NCBI GenBank assembly: GCA_947652115.1
Contig: OX393568.1
Span: forward strand, 7,282,598-7,346,597
Direction of reading: 5' to 3'
DNA length: 64,000 bases
DNA from: Blastomussa wellsi
Lineage: Eukaryota; Cnidaria; Anthozoa; Scleractinia; Plerogyridae
Made by a program: the position numbers and the translations under genes. A model generated the notes under the pieces. That model was not told where the DNA came from. It saw only the letters and a list, made by a program, of their open reading frames with translations, and did no database searches. Below are positions 54,101 to 61,772 of the stretch, in pieces; the first letter of the stretch is position 1; every line of letters starts with the position of its first letter.

Positions 54101-55111
54101 TCTGCAGTTTGACCAAAGTAAAAATGCGGCAAATGGGTAAGTAGTTCTGAGTGGTACTGTACACATACAAGGTATCCACTGCTGAGACAAGACAAGGCAG
54201 ACGAACCTTACCAGACGAGCCACCATGCATTTCTTGTTCTCACATCCACTAACAAGCTAGAAAAGCGAAAATATTACCACCTCCAGAAGTAGCCCTGTCT
54301 GGTATAGCCGTGAAAAATAAAGATTGCAGACTAGTAAGACTGGCACTCGGGTTAGCCTACAAATATCACTCTGGTTAGCCTGAATAGCACTTGGGTTAGC
54401 CCCCTTCTAGTTTGCTCTCAATAATGTCCGACCTAAAATCACGTGGAGAAGGACAGTGGAAAGAGAGTGTAGACAAGAAAGGTGGACCAGCTGGGCTGAA
54501 GCCAGGACTGCAGCAAAAGACAGGGCTGGTTGGAAAACGAAAGTTGCAGCCTTATGCGCCTCATGGCGCGGAGAGAACTAACTAACTAACTAATGTGGTT
54601 CAAAAAATTCTGCCAGTCTACATTTGTCACACACCAAGCTGCTTCCGTGGGGCAGCTATACTAAAGCGTATTCTAGGTGTCATAACTTTACTTACACTAC
54701 ACTGTTTTGATTCTTTGGTGTTTCTGCACAGCAGTTTCTCAGGAATCTAAATGCTTCTGTTAAAGCTTTCAAACAAAGTATTAACTGTCGTTCTTTTCCT
54801 TCACTTGTTTCCTCAAAAATAGCGTTTTTGCATTCCGCGATGACATCTTTCAACTGTAAAATATTTTCCTCTGATACTGAGTACCTAAAAAAAAGATAAT
54901 AATTAGAACTTGAACCACGTGCACATTTCGGCACACAAAGTTGAAATCTCTGAAACTACCTGTTCTTTTGAATCATAGCCCAGGTCTTGAGTTTCTCCAA
55001 TGTATCTTTAGCTTCAATCCACGATTTTTCTGAGCAGTCGAGTGCGTCTGATAAAGATCTTAGAACGGAAAGTGTTGTGGCACTTGTATCTTCTACTTCC
55101 TGGTCCGCCAT
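33104..55111 (-). CDS. ATXN10: Ataxin-10 homologue, complete coding region in 13 exons
   Basis: Ataxin-10 is an armadillo-type cytoplasmic protein linked to neuron survival, cytokinesis and cilia. Exons 5'-3' (plus-strand coordinates): 54960-55111 (ATG at 55111, AAGATGGCGG), 54696-54884, 50551-50594, 50233-50350, 49715-49795, 47901-47987, 47106-47186, 45575-45612, 43774-43928, 43490-43595, 41964-42133, 34514-34577, 33104-33282. They total 1464 nt, 487 residues; human is 475. Matching blocks: 'FRFLRNCCAETPKNQNS', 'LQLLGN', 'ILLDLLQVKIT', 'HGFQRDLVRVIGNMCYQ', 'GIPLLLDHCNVDDHNP' and 'QWAIFAIRNLMENNKENQN', the last three being the ATXN10 C-terminal domain. Phases agree at every junction. The 44-nt third exon is the weakest: it fits the phase, but its translation does not resemble the human one. 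Confidence 0.93.
33693..33972. repeat. Foldback element, 'ctggttttca...cggagtcggagtcg' family
   Basis: Ends 'gtctggttttcag' and 'gtgaaaaccaggc' are inverted. The interior has many mirrored 'cggagtcggagtcgtaag/cttacgactccg' blocks. It is noncoding, inside the last ATXN10 intron. Confidence 0.75.
35027..35217 (-). mobile_element. Two tRNA-derived SINE fragments side by side
   Basis: On the minus strand, 35027-35110 ends in 'gatttgaatcccgttgaagc' (a B-box relic) and contains 'cgccggtatcgaggaggtca'. 35125-35217 has 'ggtggttagggcgctgg' (A box) and 'tcccgggttcaacttcc' (B box). Neither folds as an intact tRNA. ATXN10 intron. Confidence 0.6.
35465..35942 (+). pseudogene. 5'-truncated pseudogene of the GNAT acetyltransferase
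   Basis: Closely matches the 3' half of the gene at 38528-39571, including the final 'NPPNACFDKWFGYTTTQLG'-type end and the 3' flank to about 36054. Lesions: a 2-bp deletion in 'gtg(tt)tggcttcg' near 35563, a stop in 'cacaggtagtcac' near 35609, another stop in 'cttcaataagtgg' near 35773, and a small loss in 'caacaaaggccata'. The 5' half and the AcCoA-binding motif are missing. It is a tandem-duplicate remnant, separated from the gene by a foldback element. Confidence 0.88.
36835..36992 (+). CDS. Possible captured first exon inside the foldback element
   Basis: ATG at 36835 in a strong context (AAAATGGCGG) opens a 52-codon frame rich in charged, helix-prone residues (MAARNKLALVEF...DKFRWEIRDLQV). 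A donor-like 'acggtacgta' lies at about 36968-36977. The composition looks like a real first exon, but no downstream exon or family was recognised. It may be a gene fragment carried by the element, or chance. Confidence 0.25.
37287..37437. mobile_element. ~150-bp MITE nested in the foldback's right arm
   Basis: Inverted termini of about 36 bp: 'acgagacaactacggccaat' and its complement 'attggccgtagttgtctcgt', extending to 'ctctaggtttcttatg'. It interrupts the region that pairs with 36630-36650. Confidence 0.8.
37497..37866. mobile_element. ~370-bp MITE nested in the foldback's right arm
   Basis: Inverted termini 'acgaaaccacgacggcgac' and 'gtcgccgtcgtggtttcgt'. Removing it and the element at 37287-37437 restores continuity with the left arm ('catctatgtcgctgttt'). 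Confidence 0.75.
38528..39571 (+). CDS. GNAT-family N-acetyltransferase with C-terminal YitH/HolE-type domain
   Basis: Single open exon of 347 residues. ATG 38528 is chosen for its context (GGGATGGCGG); the frame is open upstream only from a TTG. Residues about 55-190 form a GNAT domain with the acetyl-CoA loop in 'YRRKGYG'. Residues about 205-347 match the second domain of the YitH/HolE-like group (VFGFERHAFL, VGYTVARP, YKIGPLFADS, CFDKWFGYTT). The first ~35 residues are basic and hydroxylated, compatible with a mitochondrial presequence. The substrate is unknown. The gene lies inside the large ATXN10 intron on the opposite strand. A tandem copy upstream has decayed into a pseudogene. Confidence 0.85.
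   Translation: MAVLVAARGFAARESIHSFTLQTLAYSRRTLGKATDGLQFSKTYRCLSTTEDFKIRLINTEQEFESLIINAMRKEGWRPGLKDAECFLACDPTAAFVGELNGKPIGCATLTKYDASFAFGGCHIINKEYRRKGYGMKLRNTVLGRMKQSRNVGIVSGLWKLEELNKREGFRSLFYGATFVFHLPTAINRISETLESSPVKIKRIEEVTLEALFMYDTTVFGFERHAFLTKWLRVTGCHVRVAINSEGSIVGYTVARPVFDKEGYKIGPLFADSELVAEELLKAVFEELLQQEEPTPAVCIDAPTKKAIELCERIQGKRVFEMVYMVTNDPPNACFDKWFGYTTTQLG
40638..40856. mobile_element. TTAA MITE, left half only (copy 3)
   Basis: Starts AGCGCACCTAACCCC directly after TTAA (40634-40637) and follows copy 1 to its 'catgcatg' centre, where a SINE fragment begins. The right half is missing. ATXN10 intron. Confidence 0.85.
40851..40982 (+). mobile_element. tRNA-derived SINE, body only
   Basis: Begins at 'tgttcttgggcaagacactt' and ends 'atcccatccagggggt'. 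The head is missing exactly at the centre of the broken TTAA MITE. Confidence 0.8.
41645..41842. repeat. 57-bp tandem duplication followed by a perfect 25-bp hairpin
   Basis: 'caatttattaactaaacaag' with 'aaatgaaattgcttcactta' occurs at about 41645 and again at about 41701. Next, 41772-41796 and 41818-41842 are perfect inverted 25-mers (core 'aaggaaagtttcagttact') with a 21-nt loop. It lies within about 120 bp of the ATXN10 exon 41964-42133, in the intron. Confidence 0.8.
42153..42412 (-). mobile_element. tRNA-derived SINE, left member of a head-to-head pair
   Basis: Tail 'agtctgcatacgagcccagt' at the left, head cut near 'cggaccgtccgacccggagt'. It mirrors the copy at 42467-42763, including the 'gcatacgagcc/ggctcgtatgc' ends. 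ATXN10 intron. Confidence 0.88.
42467..42763 (+). mobile_element. tRNA-derived SINE, right member of a head-to-head pair
   Basis: Complete copy from 'gcgcggtggcctaatggtta' (A-box region), through 'gtttgagccctggctgggg' (B-box region), to the 'aggctcgtatgcagacttta' tail. It is the best reference copy of this family in the window. Confidence 0.92.
42915..43090 (-). mobile_element. tRNA-derived SINE, partial
   Basis: Complement of the SINE body: 'cgcagggtcccccatcatta', 'tacacttgggtgaagagagg', 'agtaaagtgtcttgctcaag'. The head is degenerate. ATXN10 intron. Confidence 0.75.
43201..43432. mobile_element. 232-bp palindromic MITE, 'cattctygtccycagag' family
   Basis: Perfect 25-bp terminal inverted repeats ('cattcttgtcctcagagccc...' and its complement), with mirrored inner blocks 'gacctctgaccgccccc/gggggcggccagaggtc'. 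A relative lies at 55946-56170, and a family with the same ends at 58152-58438. ATXN10 intron, 57 bp from exon 43490-43595. Confidence 0.85.
44220..44650 (-). mobile_element. CR1/L2-type LINE 3' fragment
   Basis: On the minus strand the translation gives the familiar end of a CR1/L2-like ORF2: 'YPIPRTNFSKNGFSYSGAVL', then after a short deletion and frame change 'LPSDLRQTELLTDFCHLLNA'. It ends in an 'aataaagttatcagtcaatc' tail with TGAT-like repeats. It is 5' truncated and frameshifted, so inactive. ATXN10 intron. Confidence 0.75.
47319..47592 (-). mobile_element. tRNA-derived SINE, full copy
   Basis: Runs from tail 'gtggctcatcaggccggtgc' to head 'ccattaggccaccgtgcctc' (plus-strand reading). 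B-box region 'ggctcgaacccggaccg'. ATXN10 intron. Confidence 0.9.
49414..49690 (-). mobile_element. tRNA-derived SINE, full copy
   Basis: From 'ctggcccatcaggccagagc' to 'accattaggccactgcgc'. Its head ends only 25 bp from the 5' splice site of ATXN10 exon 49715-49795, so it lies in the first bases of that intron. Confidence 0.9.
52215..53351 (+). mobile_element. Decayed LINE (endonuclease-reverse transcriptase type) fragment
   Basis: Plus-strand frames give pieces of a non-LTR reverse transcriptase: 'PRKEQAGFRTG' near 52268, 'YGCPKKFVSIISLFYN' from 52440, 'RCIRWTVTSLLEDLDSANDF' (relic of the catalytic A/FADD box, now SAND) near 52612, and 'YNSNILSVVLYGAEYWKVT' near 53171. Frames shift repeatedly. 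About 52830-53090 is a different repeat inserted into it, resembling 60005-60225. It lies in ATXN10 intron 50595-54695. Confidence 0.75.
53352..53520. repeat. Half copy of the 'gagctgacgtttcgagcg' palindromic element
   Basis: Starts 'agagggggtaagtttctaaa', the same start as 8549, and runs through 'gttttatcaactgggttgat' and 'gagctgacgtttcgag' to 'cccttcgtcggagcgaatc'. It abuts the LINE relic. Confidence 0.75.
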
Positions 55112-55403
55112 CTTGAAATGCGAAATGCCGCTGACCTCGTCCCCAGAGATAACGGGCAATCTCGTTCCCAGACAACCTCGTCCCCAGGGCTATCCGCGTG
55201 GTGCCTCCAACAAATGGCCCTGGGTGCAGGCGAGAATTTGAGACAGTTATGCAAACCCGAGACGTACTCCAGGGTTTGCATAACCTTAGAGAATTCTCTC
55301 AAACCCCAGAGTGTTCAGATGAGGCTATGTAAACACAGAAAATGTTCTCAATTGCTTTTATATTTCTATTCGCCCGCAATCCTAATCTCAACGTTTCTAT
55401 TAA

Positions 55404-55909
55404 GGCGGGATTCTACCTGAAAGCCGTTTTTCCATCATTTAAAGTGGGTTTAATGCAAATATCTCGTTTGCGTTTCAAGGAATGCCTAAAGTCTTCACTC
55501 ATCTCACCAATGAATGAATTTCAATGAAATTTTGAGAGGTTTAGAGATTGTATAAAAGGAATAAAATTCGTTTGGAAACACCCACAGACAGTTGACCCCC
55601 ACCAGGAGCAACCAGCTTGGTAGGGGGGACTGTTTGGGTGTGCATATTCTAATTTTAAACTTCAAAGTCTAATTTTTAAACACCATTAAATCTTCACTAT
55701 TTTATATTTCTCCAAATTTTCCTACTCCTTTAAGAAAAACTCCCTCCTCCCAAATATACCCCAAAATCATCCAAAAATTTACAAAACACCCCAAAACATT
55801 CATTGGTGAGATGAATGAAGAATTTAGGCATTTCTTGAAACGCAAACGAGATATTTGCATTAAATCCACTTTAAATGATCGAAAAACGGCTTTCAGGTAG
55901 AAACCCGCC
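55404..55909. mobile_element. 506-bp TTAA-flanked MITE, 'ggcgggattctacc' family
   Basis: Inverted arms of about 115 bp: GGCGGGATTCTACCTGAAAG... and ...TTTCAGGTAGAAACCCGCC, flanked by TTAA (55400-55403 and 55910-55913). The internal ~280 bp is AT-rich and noncoding. Its ends differ from the AGTGCACC and GGCCNTTTCC families, so this is a third TTAA group. Confidence 0.88.
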
Positions 55910-55945
55910 TTAAAAACCCATTGGCGGCAGTTATGTAGTTAGCCC

Positions 55946-56170
55946 CATTCTCGCCCCCAGATGCCGCGATCCTTTTGGTCAGCACCGAGAATCGCGACCT
56001 CTGGCCTCCTCCAACACCGGATTCGCGGACTCCTTCTCAAATCTGACAAAATCTGATTGGCTGAAAACTAAAGAACGAGTACTCTGCGCATGCTCATAAT
56101 TTGGGGACGGCCAGAGGTCTCGATTTCTTGGTGCTGACCAAAAGGACCGTGGCCTCTGGGGACGAAAATG
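55946..56170. mobile_element. 225-bp palindromic MITE, 'cattctcgtcccc' family
   Basis: Ends 'cattctcgcccccagatgcc' and 'ggcctctggggacgaaaatg', inner blocks 'ccttttggtcagcaccgaga/ttggtgctgaccaaaagga'. Related to 43201-43432. Confidence 0.8.
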
Positions 56171-56967
56171 TAGTTAGCCTCTGATTTGATTTTTGCTCTA
56201 TTCGCGCGTTTTTCCACTAAGAATGTATGCAATGCAAAGAACGCAATTTGATGACGTGAAACACGCGTATTTGTACCTTGGATTACGTGAACCATATACT
56301 CTGCGAATACGAGGAAGGGCTAACGCGGGCGATGTACCAGCTTTCCTAACATATAATGTGATTGGTTTGATACCCTAGCCCTAAACAAAAGACTCAACAA
56401 TTGAAACAATGACTTTGTCTTGAAAACAATAGAAGCTGCTTACAATAACAAACGTCAGCTCTTGAATCTCTTTACGGTGGCCAATTCACATTATCAACCT
56501 AGTTGATAAAACAAAATTATATTGTTATTGGACACTAGCTGCGCGTGGTCCAATTTGGTCAAAAATAGGGCGTGCTAAGAACCAATCAGATTCGAGAATT
56601 TTGTTGTAGTTATGATTAAAGACCATAAATCTAAGGATAATTTGCGGGGTACTGTATTTTTAATTCAAATCGATTTTTTATCATTAATTTTGAACCCAAT
56701 CGTTTTCTCTCTTCAAATCCTTATTGTTGTGTATTGCATTGAACACTCATATATCGAGCATGGGCTACCTGTGTTCCTGTAGGCCCAAACTTGGTCCGCG
56801 GACACCAAAATGGCCGCGATAAAATCCCTGACAACAAATCTTGCGTGTTTACCTTGGCCTGTCATCAGATCTGTATTTGCCAACACTTCTAAATTAATAG
56901 AACGTTACGAAAATGATTTCAGTTCATTCTTTAAAAGCCATATACTAAGTAAGCTAGAGAAATCATT

Positions 56968-57120
56968 ACTAACCTCTTAATAACCGAGCGCGAGGGCCGT
57001 ACGTATACTGGGGAATATTGGCCCGAGGTCGTGGTAGTACGGACCGAGCGCAGCGAGGTCCGTACAAAAACGACCGAGGGCCAATATTCCCCAGTACGGC
57101 TCGAGCAAGCTAGGTTAGTA
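56968..57120. repeat. Palindromic element, 'cgagggccaatattcccc' family
   Basis: 'actggggaatattggcccga' faces 'cgagggccaatattccccag', and 'ctaacctcttaa' faces 'aggttagtaa'. The centre is 'gtacggaccgagcgcagcga'. Noncoding. Confidence 0.75.
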
Positions 57121-58151
57121 AATAGTTTATTCTTGAAAAAGGTTGTTGTTGTTCATCGTGGTATAAAGTATAGTAATTAAGGCGTTATCGTTTGTCTCAC
57201 GATGTAGTCACTTGTGATGTGGACCGCGACTTTTCGGCTGCATACTGCTTGCCTTCATCAGGCGATAAGGTCGTGTAGCTTTATAAAGCATGGTGCTCCG
57301 TTGCGAGTGGTTGGTTTTCAACAGCTGTGATTGGTGCGTCCTGATCCTAGACCAGTTAGTTGCTAGACCAGTTTTGCAGTTTAAACAGTTCAAGTACCAG
57401 GAAAGACGTGTATGTGCATATACACTAGATCGTGAGGAATGAGCAGTCGTTTTTATCGCAAAAGTCAGTGCCAGATGTTTTCTTTGATTTCCGGCCGCCA
57501 TGTTGGTGCCCATCAAGCTGGGCACCAACATGGCGTTTCAATACTGAGCTCTATAAATTTGCGAGAAATGCTTCGGCAAATAACTCACGAATGGTGTACC
57601 GCACAGACCTGAGACTTGGAGATGTTGTTTACCTATTAATATTTTATAACATTTGAATTTATCAGATTTTTTAATTGCATGGTTTCGAGTTTATATTTTG
57701 AAGGCGTGACAGAGAAAACCACCTATTATATGGCACTCGGGTCGGGTATATATGCTTGTTAAAAACTGACGCGCTTTCGGTGACTTGAATTCAGAGGTTT
57801 TCCGCCGTAACGTGTTTTGATGCCTGGAACAACTCGGAAAGAAAAAGCTACCACGATATTTAAAACATTTTCTTTTAACTGGAGTATTTATATACGTTTT
57901 CTTTCCGCCATTATAGTTGCAAAATTTAAATTATCCAACTTTACCAAAAAATACGCGGCTAAGGACGGTTTCTATGGAAACGGTCCGTATGGCAAAATCC
58001 CGACCAAGAAAGAACCAATCAGAACGCTCGGATTTTCCTTGCCATATAATAATAGAATATATTCCGCAGTCGGCTCGAAAAGCCGGTTTTGAAAAGCATC
58101 GAGCTACGAGACTCATAAATATAGACGAACCCGAGTAAACTCGGGTTGACC

Positions 58152-58438
58152 CATTCTCGTCCCCAGAGCCACTTGCCCCTCTTAGCCGGCTGGGCCTGTG
58201 CTCGAGGAACACGTGGCCCTGGGGACACATGATTTGATTGGCTTAAATCTAACAAAGGGAGTCCAATCACACCAGCCGTTTTAAAACCATCTGTCGTTAG
58301 CACGTTTAAAACGATAGATCTGATTGGACTCCCTTTGTTAGATTTAAGCCAATCAAATCATGTGTTCCCAGAGCCACGTGTTCCTCGTACACAGGCCCAG
58401 CCGGCTCAGAGGGAAAAGCGGCTCTGGGGACGAGAATG
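58152..58438. mobile_element. 287-bp palindromic MITE
   Basis: Arms of about 120 bp from 'cattctcgtccccagagcc' to 'gggagtccaatcac', mirrored by 'gattggactccc' to 'ggctctggggacgagaatg'. The loop is 'gttttaaaaccatctgtcgt'. It shares its outermost 19 bases with the 43201 and 55946 families. Confidence 0.85.
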
Positions 58439-59363
58439 ACTTTGACCGTGTTGAAGTCGTCATGGAGATTCACGGTCACGCAACCAATTTGTATTTTCTA
58501 CACTGTACTGATGTTGGCCAGTGCTTTGTCGCAAACGCAACTGGTTCCGTTCAATGTGCTTTGCAACTATAGTGCCCTTTCTTGAGAATACCAGTGTAGT
58601 AAATTTTAGAGAAATTTAGTTCCTTTCAACGTGAATTTCGTCTAGTTAAGGTTCGGCCTGCGAATATATATATATACAAATATAAAATATATAAAACATA
58701 TATACAAGGAACAATAAGGTACACGGTTATAACTTCTGTAAAGCTTTTAGGCTAACGAGCTCGAGATCGATTAATAACTTCATTCAGAAGATAGAAAATA
58801 CCAGAACAATGTATAAAAACGGTCAAAAACAACGATATCGGGTAGTATAGAGACAATGTTATCTTTCCTTTAATTTCCTCCACCTCCCCCATTTGGAAAA
58901 AAGAGCGCATGGGGCAATGTGTTTCCGCCCCAAAAATATTCGCATTACCAAGTCATTTGTCAATTAGAGAAAGACCTTTATTTAGCCAGCGATGGCCCAT
59001 TCGGAATCTTACTCCACTGCAGTATACAGAGGCCCTGAAACGTTGCAACATACATCCGCTAACAAGCGACTAAAAGTTAACTGATATTAAAATATAGTAA
59101 GCATTCTTCAGATTAGCGCAATGTTGTTTGGGGGAAGTGCGGTTTGCTCTGGCTAAACAGTCCAATTCCTGATTTACACATACGACTACGGTTCTGGCAG
59201 ATGAACTGTGCCTCACGTAGGGGTTTTGAAAGTTGAATAGTTCACAACTAGCCTTCCTCTTCGCTCTTTTCTCCGGCTCTTCGGCTATATACAATTAATA
59301 ATCAGAATAAATTACAAAGCGCCTAAAGGGGGTCTCCACTCTCTTGACAAATTGACGATATGG

Positions 59364-59519
59364 ATGGACGATATGGAAGAAGCAGAGCATCCTTTGTGTG
59401 AAAGAATTGAGCAACCCGACACATCATCAAATCAAAGATGGCGGCGCGCGGGAAAGCACGTTAAAAGCGTGTTAAAAGCGATAATCTTTTCGATTTTTTG
59501 TTGCTATCATATTTTATAA
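59364..59519 (+). CDS. Possible 51-residue small ORF
   Basis: ATG in 'ggatggacgatatgg' opens 51 codons: an acidic start (MDDMEEAEHPLCERIE), a basic middle and a hydrophobic C-terminus (AIIFSIFCCYHIL). It may be a tail-anchored-like microprotein, the start of an unrecognised gene, or chance. No homologue recognised. Confidence 0.2.
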   Translation: MDDMEEAEHPLCERIEQPDTSSNQRWRRAGKHVKSVLKAIIFSIFCCYHIL

Positions 59520-60004
59520 AATAACTTAGATTCTACGCACGCTCTCATTGGGTGTGTTTCGATGAAAGTATGTAAACACGGTTGTGAAGTTTTAGTTTCG
59601 TGTGCATTTTTAAGAAACATTTTATAAAAGCAACACAGGACATTTAGGCACTACTGATTTCAAACCAGTCAACGTCAACTTGTCGAAAGAGTAAAGTTTC
59701 CCTTTGAAATAAAAGATTAAAATAGACAATGAAAAAAATTGAGTAGCTTACAGATCCTTATACCGCCAGAGCTTTCTGTTGTCGATATAACCATGTTTAC
59801 GTTTCCTGGATTTTGTTTACAATTTTTGTTAAAACGTTTGAAAGATATTCGCCGTTACCAGTAGCTTCAAAATGAGTATTTGCATAAATCCGCAACTATT
59901 GATTAAATGGATGCTGAGTGTCATATAATTACCGTGAATTATCCTGCAAATTCGCGCGGAATCTGTTGACGAGGCAGTAGACCGTGTTGGCTAAAATCAG
60001 TTCT

Positions 60005-60225
60005 ATTTCGCAAGATTGAGGAGGATAATTGTTTTATTATTCAACAAATTGTCATCGAAGGGCAATTTATAGTTAGAAAAGCTGCGGTTATGCAGCGTTT
60101 TGGAAGACGTTGGACCAATCATCGCAACTTACCTATATCGCAGGATATCTGTCACATACAGATTACGGATAGCAATCGCTTCCTGATCATATATGGGCAA
60201 AGTGACAATTTCTTGAATAATAAAT
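60005..60225 (+). repeat. Dispersed repeat related to 52836-53090
   Basis: 'cgcaagattgaggaggataa', 'tcaacaaattgtcatcga', 'gcaggatatctgtcacatac' and 'gacaatttcttgaataataa' align in order with the insert inside the LINE relic. It is noncoding and ends just before the GPCR stop region. Confidence 0.6.
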
Positions 60226-60284
60226 ATAAATATTTAATTTTTGCCCCGTCAAATGCCCTTTTTGGTCAAATAATTAAAACGGTC

Positions 60285-61772
60285 TTAGCATGTCTGTTGC
60301 AGTGTTTCTACGTCTAATGGCCGCATAGCCATCAGTCGAACTTGTCGGGTTTCCTCAATCTTGAATTCCACATCACGTGACTCAGCGGTTACAGTCTGGA
60401 CACTACATGCGCATGCCTTCAGAAGAGAGCACGCTGCCCGGCGCAGCACCCGTCTGTAGGCTAAGTCACACAAAGGAAAGAGCGGGGCGATGGAAGATGG
60501 AAGGAAAATCAGCCACTGAATGAAGATGTCTAACTCTTGGGGGTAATGAACTGAGGCCAGCTGTAACGCAACTACAGCATAAAAAGGAAGCCAACATAGT
60601 CCAGTCACGCAAGATTTCAGCAACAATAAACGTGACAGAGAGCGCTGTTGTCCGAGAGCCTTGAACTGAGGCAGAAATTTCGGACTCTGGAAAATTTTCT
60701 TTCTGCCTGGGAGGATTGGTAGACCGCTCAAGCTATTCAAGGAGATAACTAAAGGATATCGTGATGGGCTTGACGCACTTCTGGAGGTCGACCTAGAGCT
60801 GGGTGTCGTTTCGGCGTCGTTTTCCAGTGCACTGACAGGGAATGCGGTCTCGTTCATTTCTGATCTTGCATCGTCATTCGTCTCATTTCCAGGAGACTGC
60901 AAATGTAACACGCTTAAGTGCGCTTGGCGAAGAATGTCTATTAAAACACTCTCCTGTGCATACATACGAGACTGTTGCGAAGATTTCCTGGAAATAATCG
61001 GGGTGGCAACAACTGATAAATTATCAGAACGCCTCCCGCTTGATCGCGTAGACCAGTAGGACCAGTTTGAGGCATACATTGTGGCGCGTGATTGATTGGA
61101 ACTGGAGAAAGATGCTCCTGTTGTAATCTCAGGGTCGTTCATCTTCTCTTCGCATTTGTGTCTTTCCCAGAACAGCCGCAAGGGGTACAAAGGATGTTTT
61201 CTTATTGCTCTGACGGCAAGGAAGATTGCCAGGATGGTAAGAACAATGACGGAACACGCAAGAAAAAGGAGAGAAATTTGTGGCAAGGTTTTGGCATAGG
61301 AAATAAAGGTGCAAGAGGGGACAAAGTGGAAGTCATTGAAAACGCCCCATCCTAGCAGAATGTGGATACTCAACAGCAATCCCGCTAACACACACATAGC
61401 AACAAAACCATATCTTCCTCTACGGCGACGTTTTCCAGCTAAAGGAATATGATGTCGAACTTTTCGAAAAAACACAGCAAGAAAGAAAAGAAAAAAACAG
61501 GAAGCGATAAGTACCGAGGAACTTAAAAGGCTCAGGCACTGACAGAGTGTCTTGCTATGTTCCAACCAAGCTGGCCCCATAACAATAGACACGAGCATGA
61601 GCGCAGGACCAAGCAGCGTAGCCGTGAAGTCGAGTGCAGCCAAAATTGTTATGTGAGGACATCTGAGGGCTGTACGATGGCAAAAAAAAGGGATGACCAG
61701 GTTTCCGCACACGCCTAATAGCACGAGCACAATGGCGAGTACAAGCTGAAGAGTACTGACCACAGCAAACAT
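60285..61772 (-). CDS. Rhodopsin-like (class A) G protein-coupled receptor, orphan
   Basis: 495-residue single-exon ORF with seven hydrophobic segments, typical of cnidarian class A receptors. TM1 has the GN motif (N24) and TM2 the LxxxD motif (D48). Cysteines near 77-79 and in the second outer loop (VPSC) can form the usual disulphide. TM6 has 'CWLPF'; TM7 ends 'PLCDLAYR' in place of NPxxY. The DRY box at the end of TM3 is replaced by 'FRK' (102-104). The N-terminus is only about 5 residues before TM1. The third inner loop is very long (about 195-385) and Ser-rich. The ligand is unknown. It could also be called a divergent amine- or peptide-like receptor. Confidence 0.85.
   Translation of the reverse strand: MFAVVSTLQLVLAIVLVLLGVCGNLVIPFFCHRTALRCPHITILAALDFTATLLGPALMLVSIVMGPAWLEHSKTLCQCLSLLSSSVLIASCFFLFFLAVFFRKVRHHIPLAGKRRRRGRYGFVAMCVLAGLLLSIHILLGWGVFNDFHFVPSCTFISYAKTLPQISLLFLACSVIVLTILAIFLAVRAIRKHPLYPLRLFWERHKCEEKMNDPEITTGASFSSSNQSRATMYASNWSYWSTRSSGRRSDNLSVVATPIISRKSSQQSRMYAQESVLIDILRQAHLSVLHLQSPGNETNDDARSEMNETAFPVSALENDAETTPSSRSTSRSASSPSRYPLVISLNSLSGLPILPGRKKIFQSPKFLPQFKALGQQRSLSRLLLLKSCVTGLCWLPFYAVVALQLASVHYPQELDIFIQWLIFLPSSIAPLFPLCDLAYRRVLRRAACSLLKACACSVQTVTAESRDVEFKIEETRQVRLMAMRPLDVETLQQTC

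Larger units (their letters stand above)
55112..60284. other. Region upstream of ATXN10, mostly mobile-element DNA
   Basis: Should contain the ATXN10 promoter at its left end; no TATA box stands out there. It holds MITEs and foldbacks at 55404-55909, 55946-56170, 56968-57120, 57496-57535 and 58152-58438, a repeat half copy at 56452-56527 and a repeat at 60005-60225. A possible small ORF is at 59364-59519. No conserved gene was recognised on either strand. Confidence 0.55.

Noticed and set aside
57817..58138. Lysine-rich ORFs near 58 kb
   Set aside because: They run into the MITE at 58152, and no domain or splice structure supports them.
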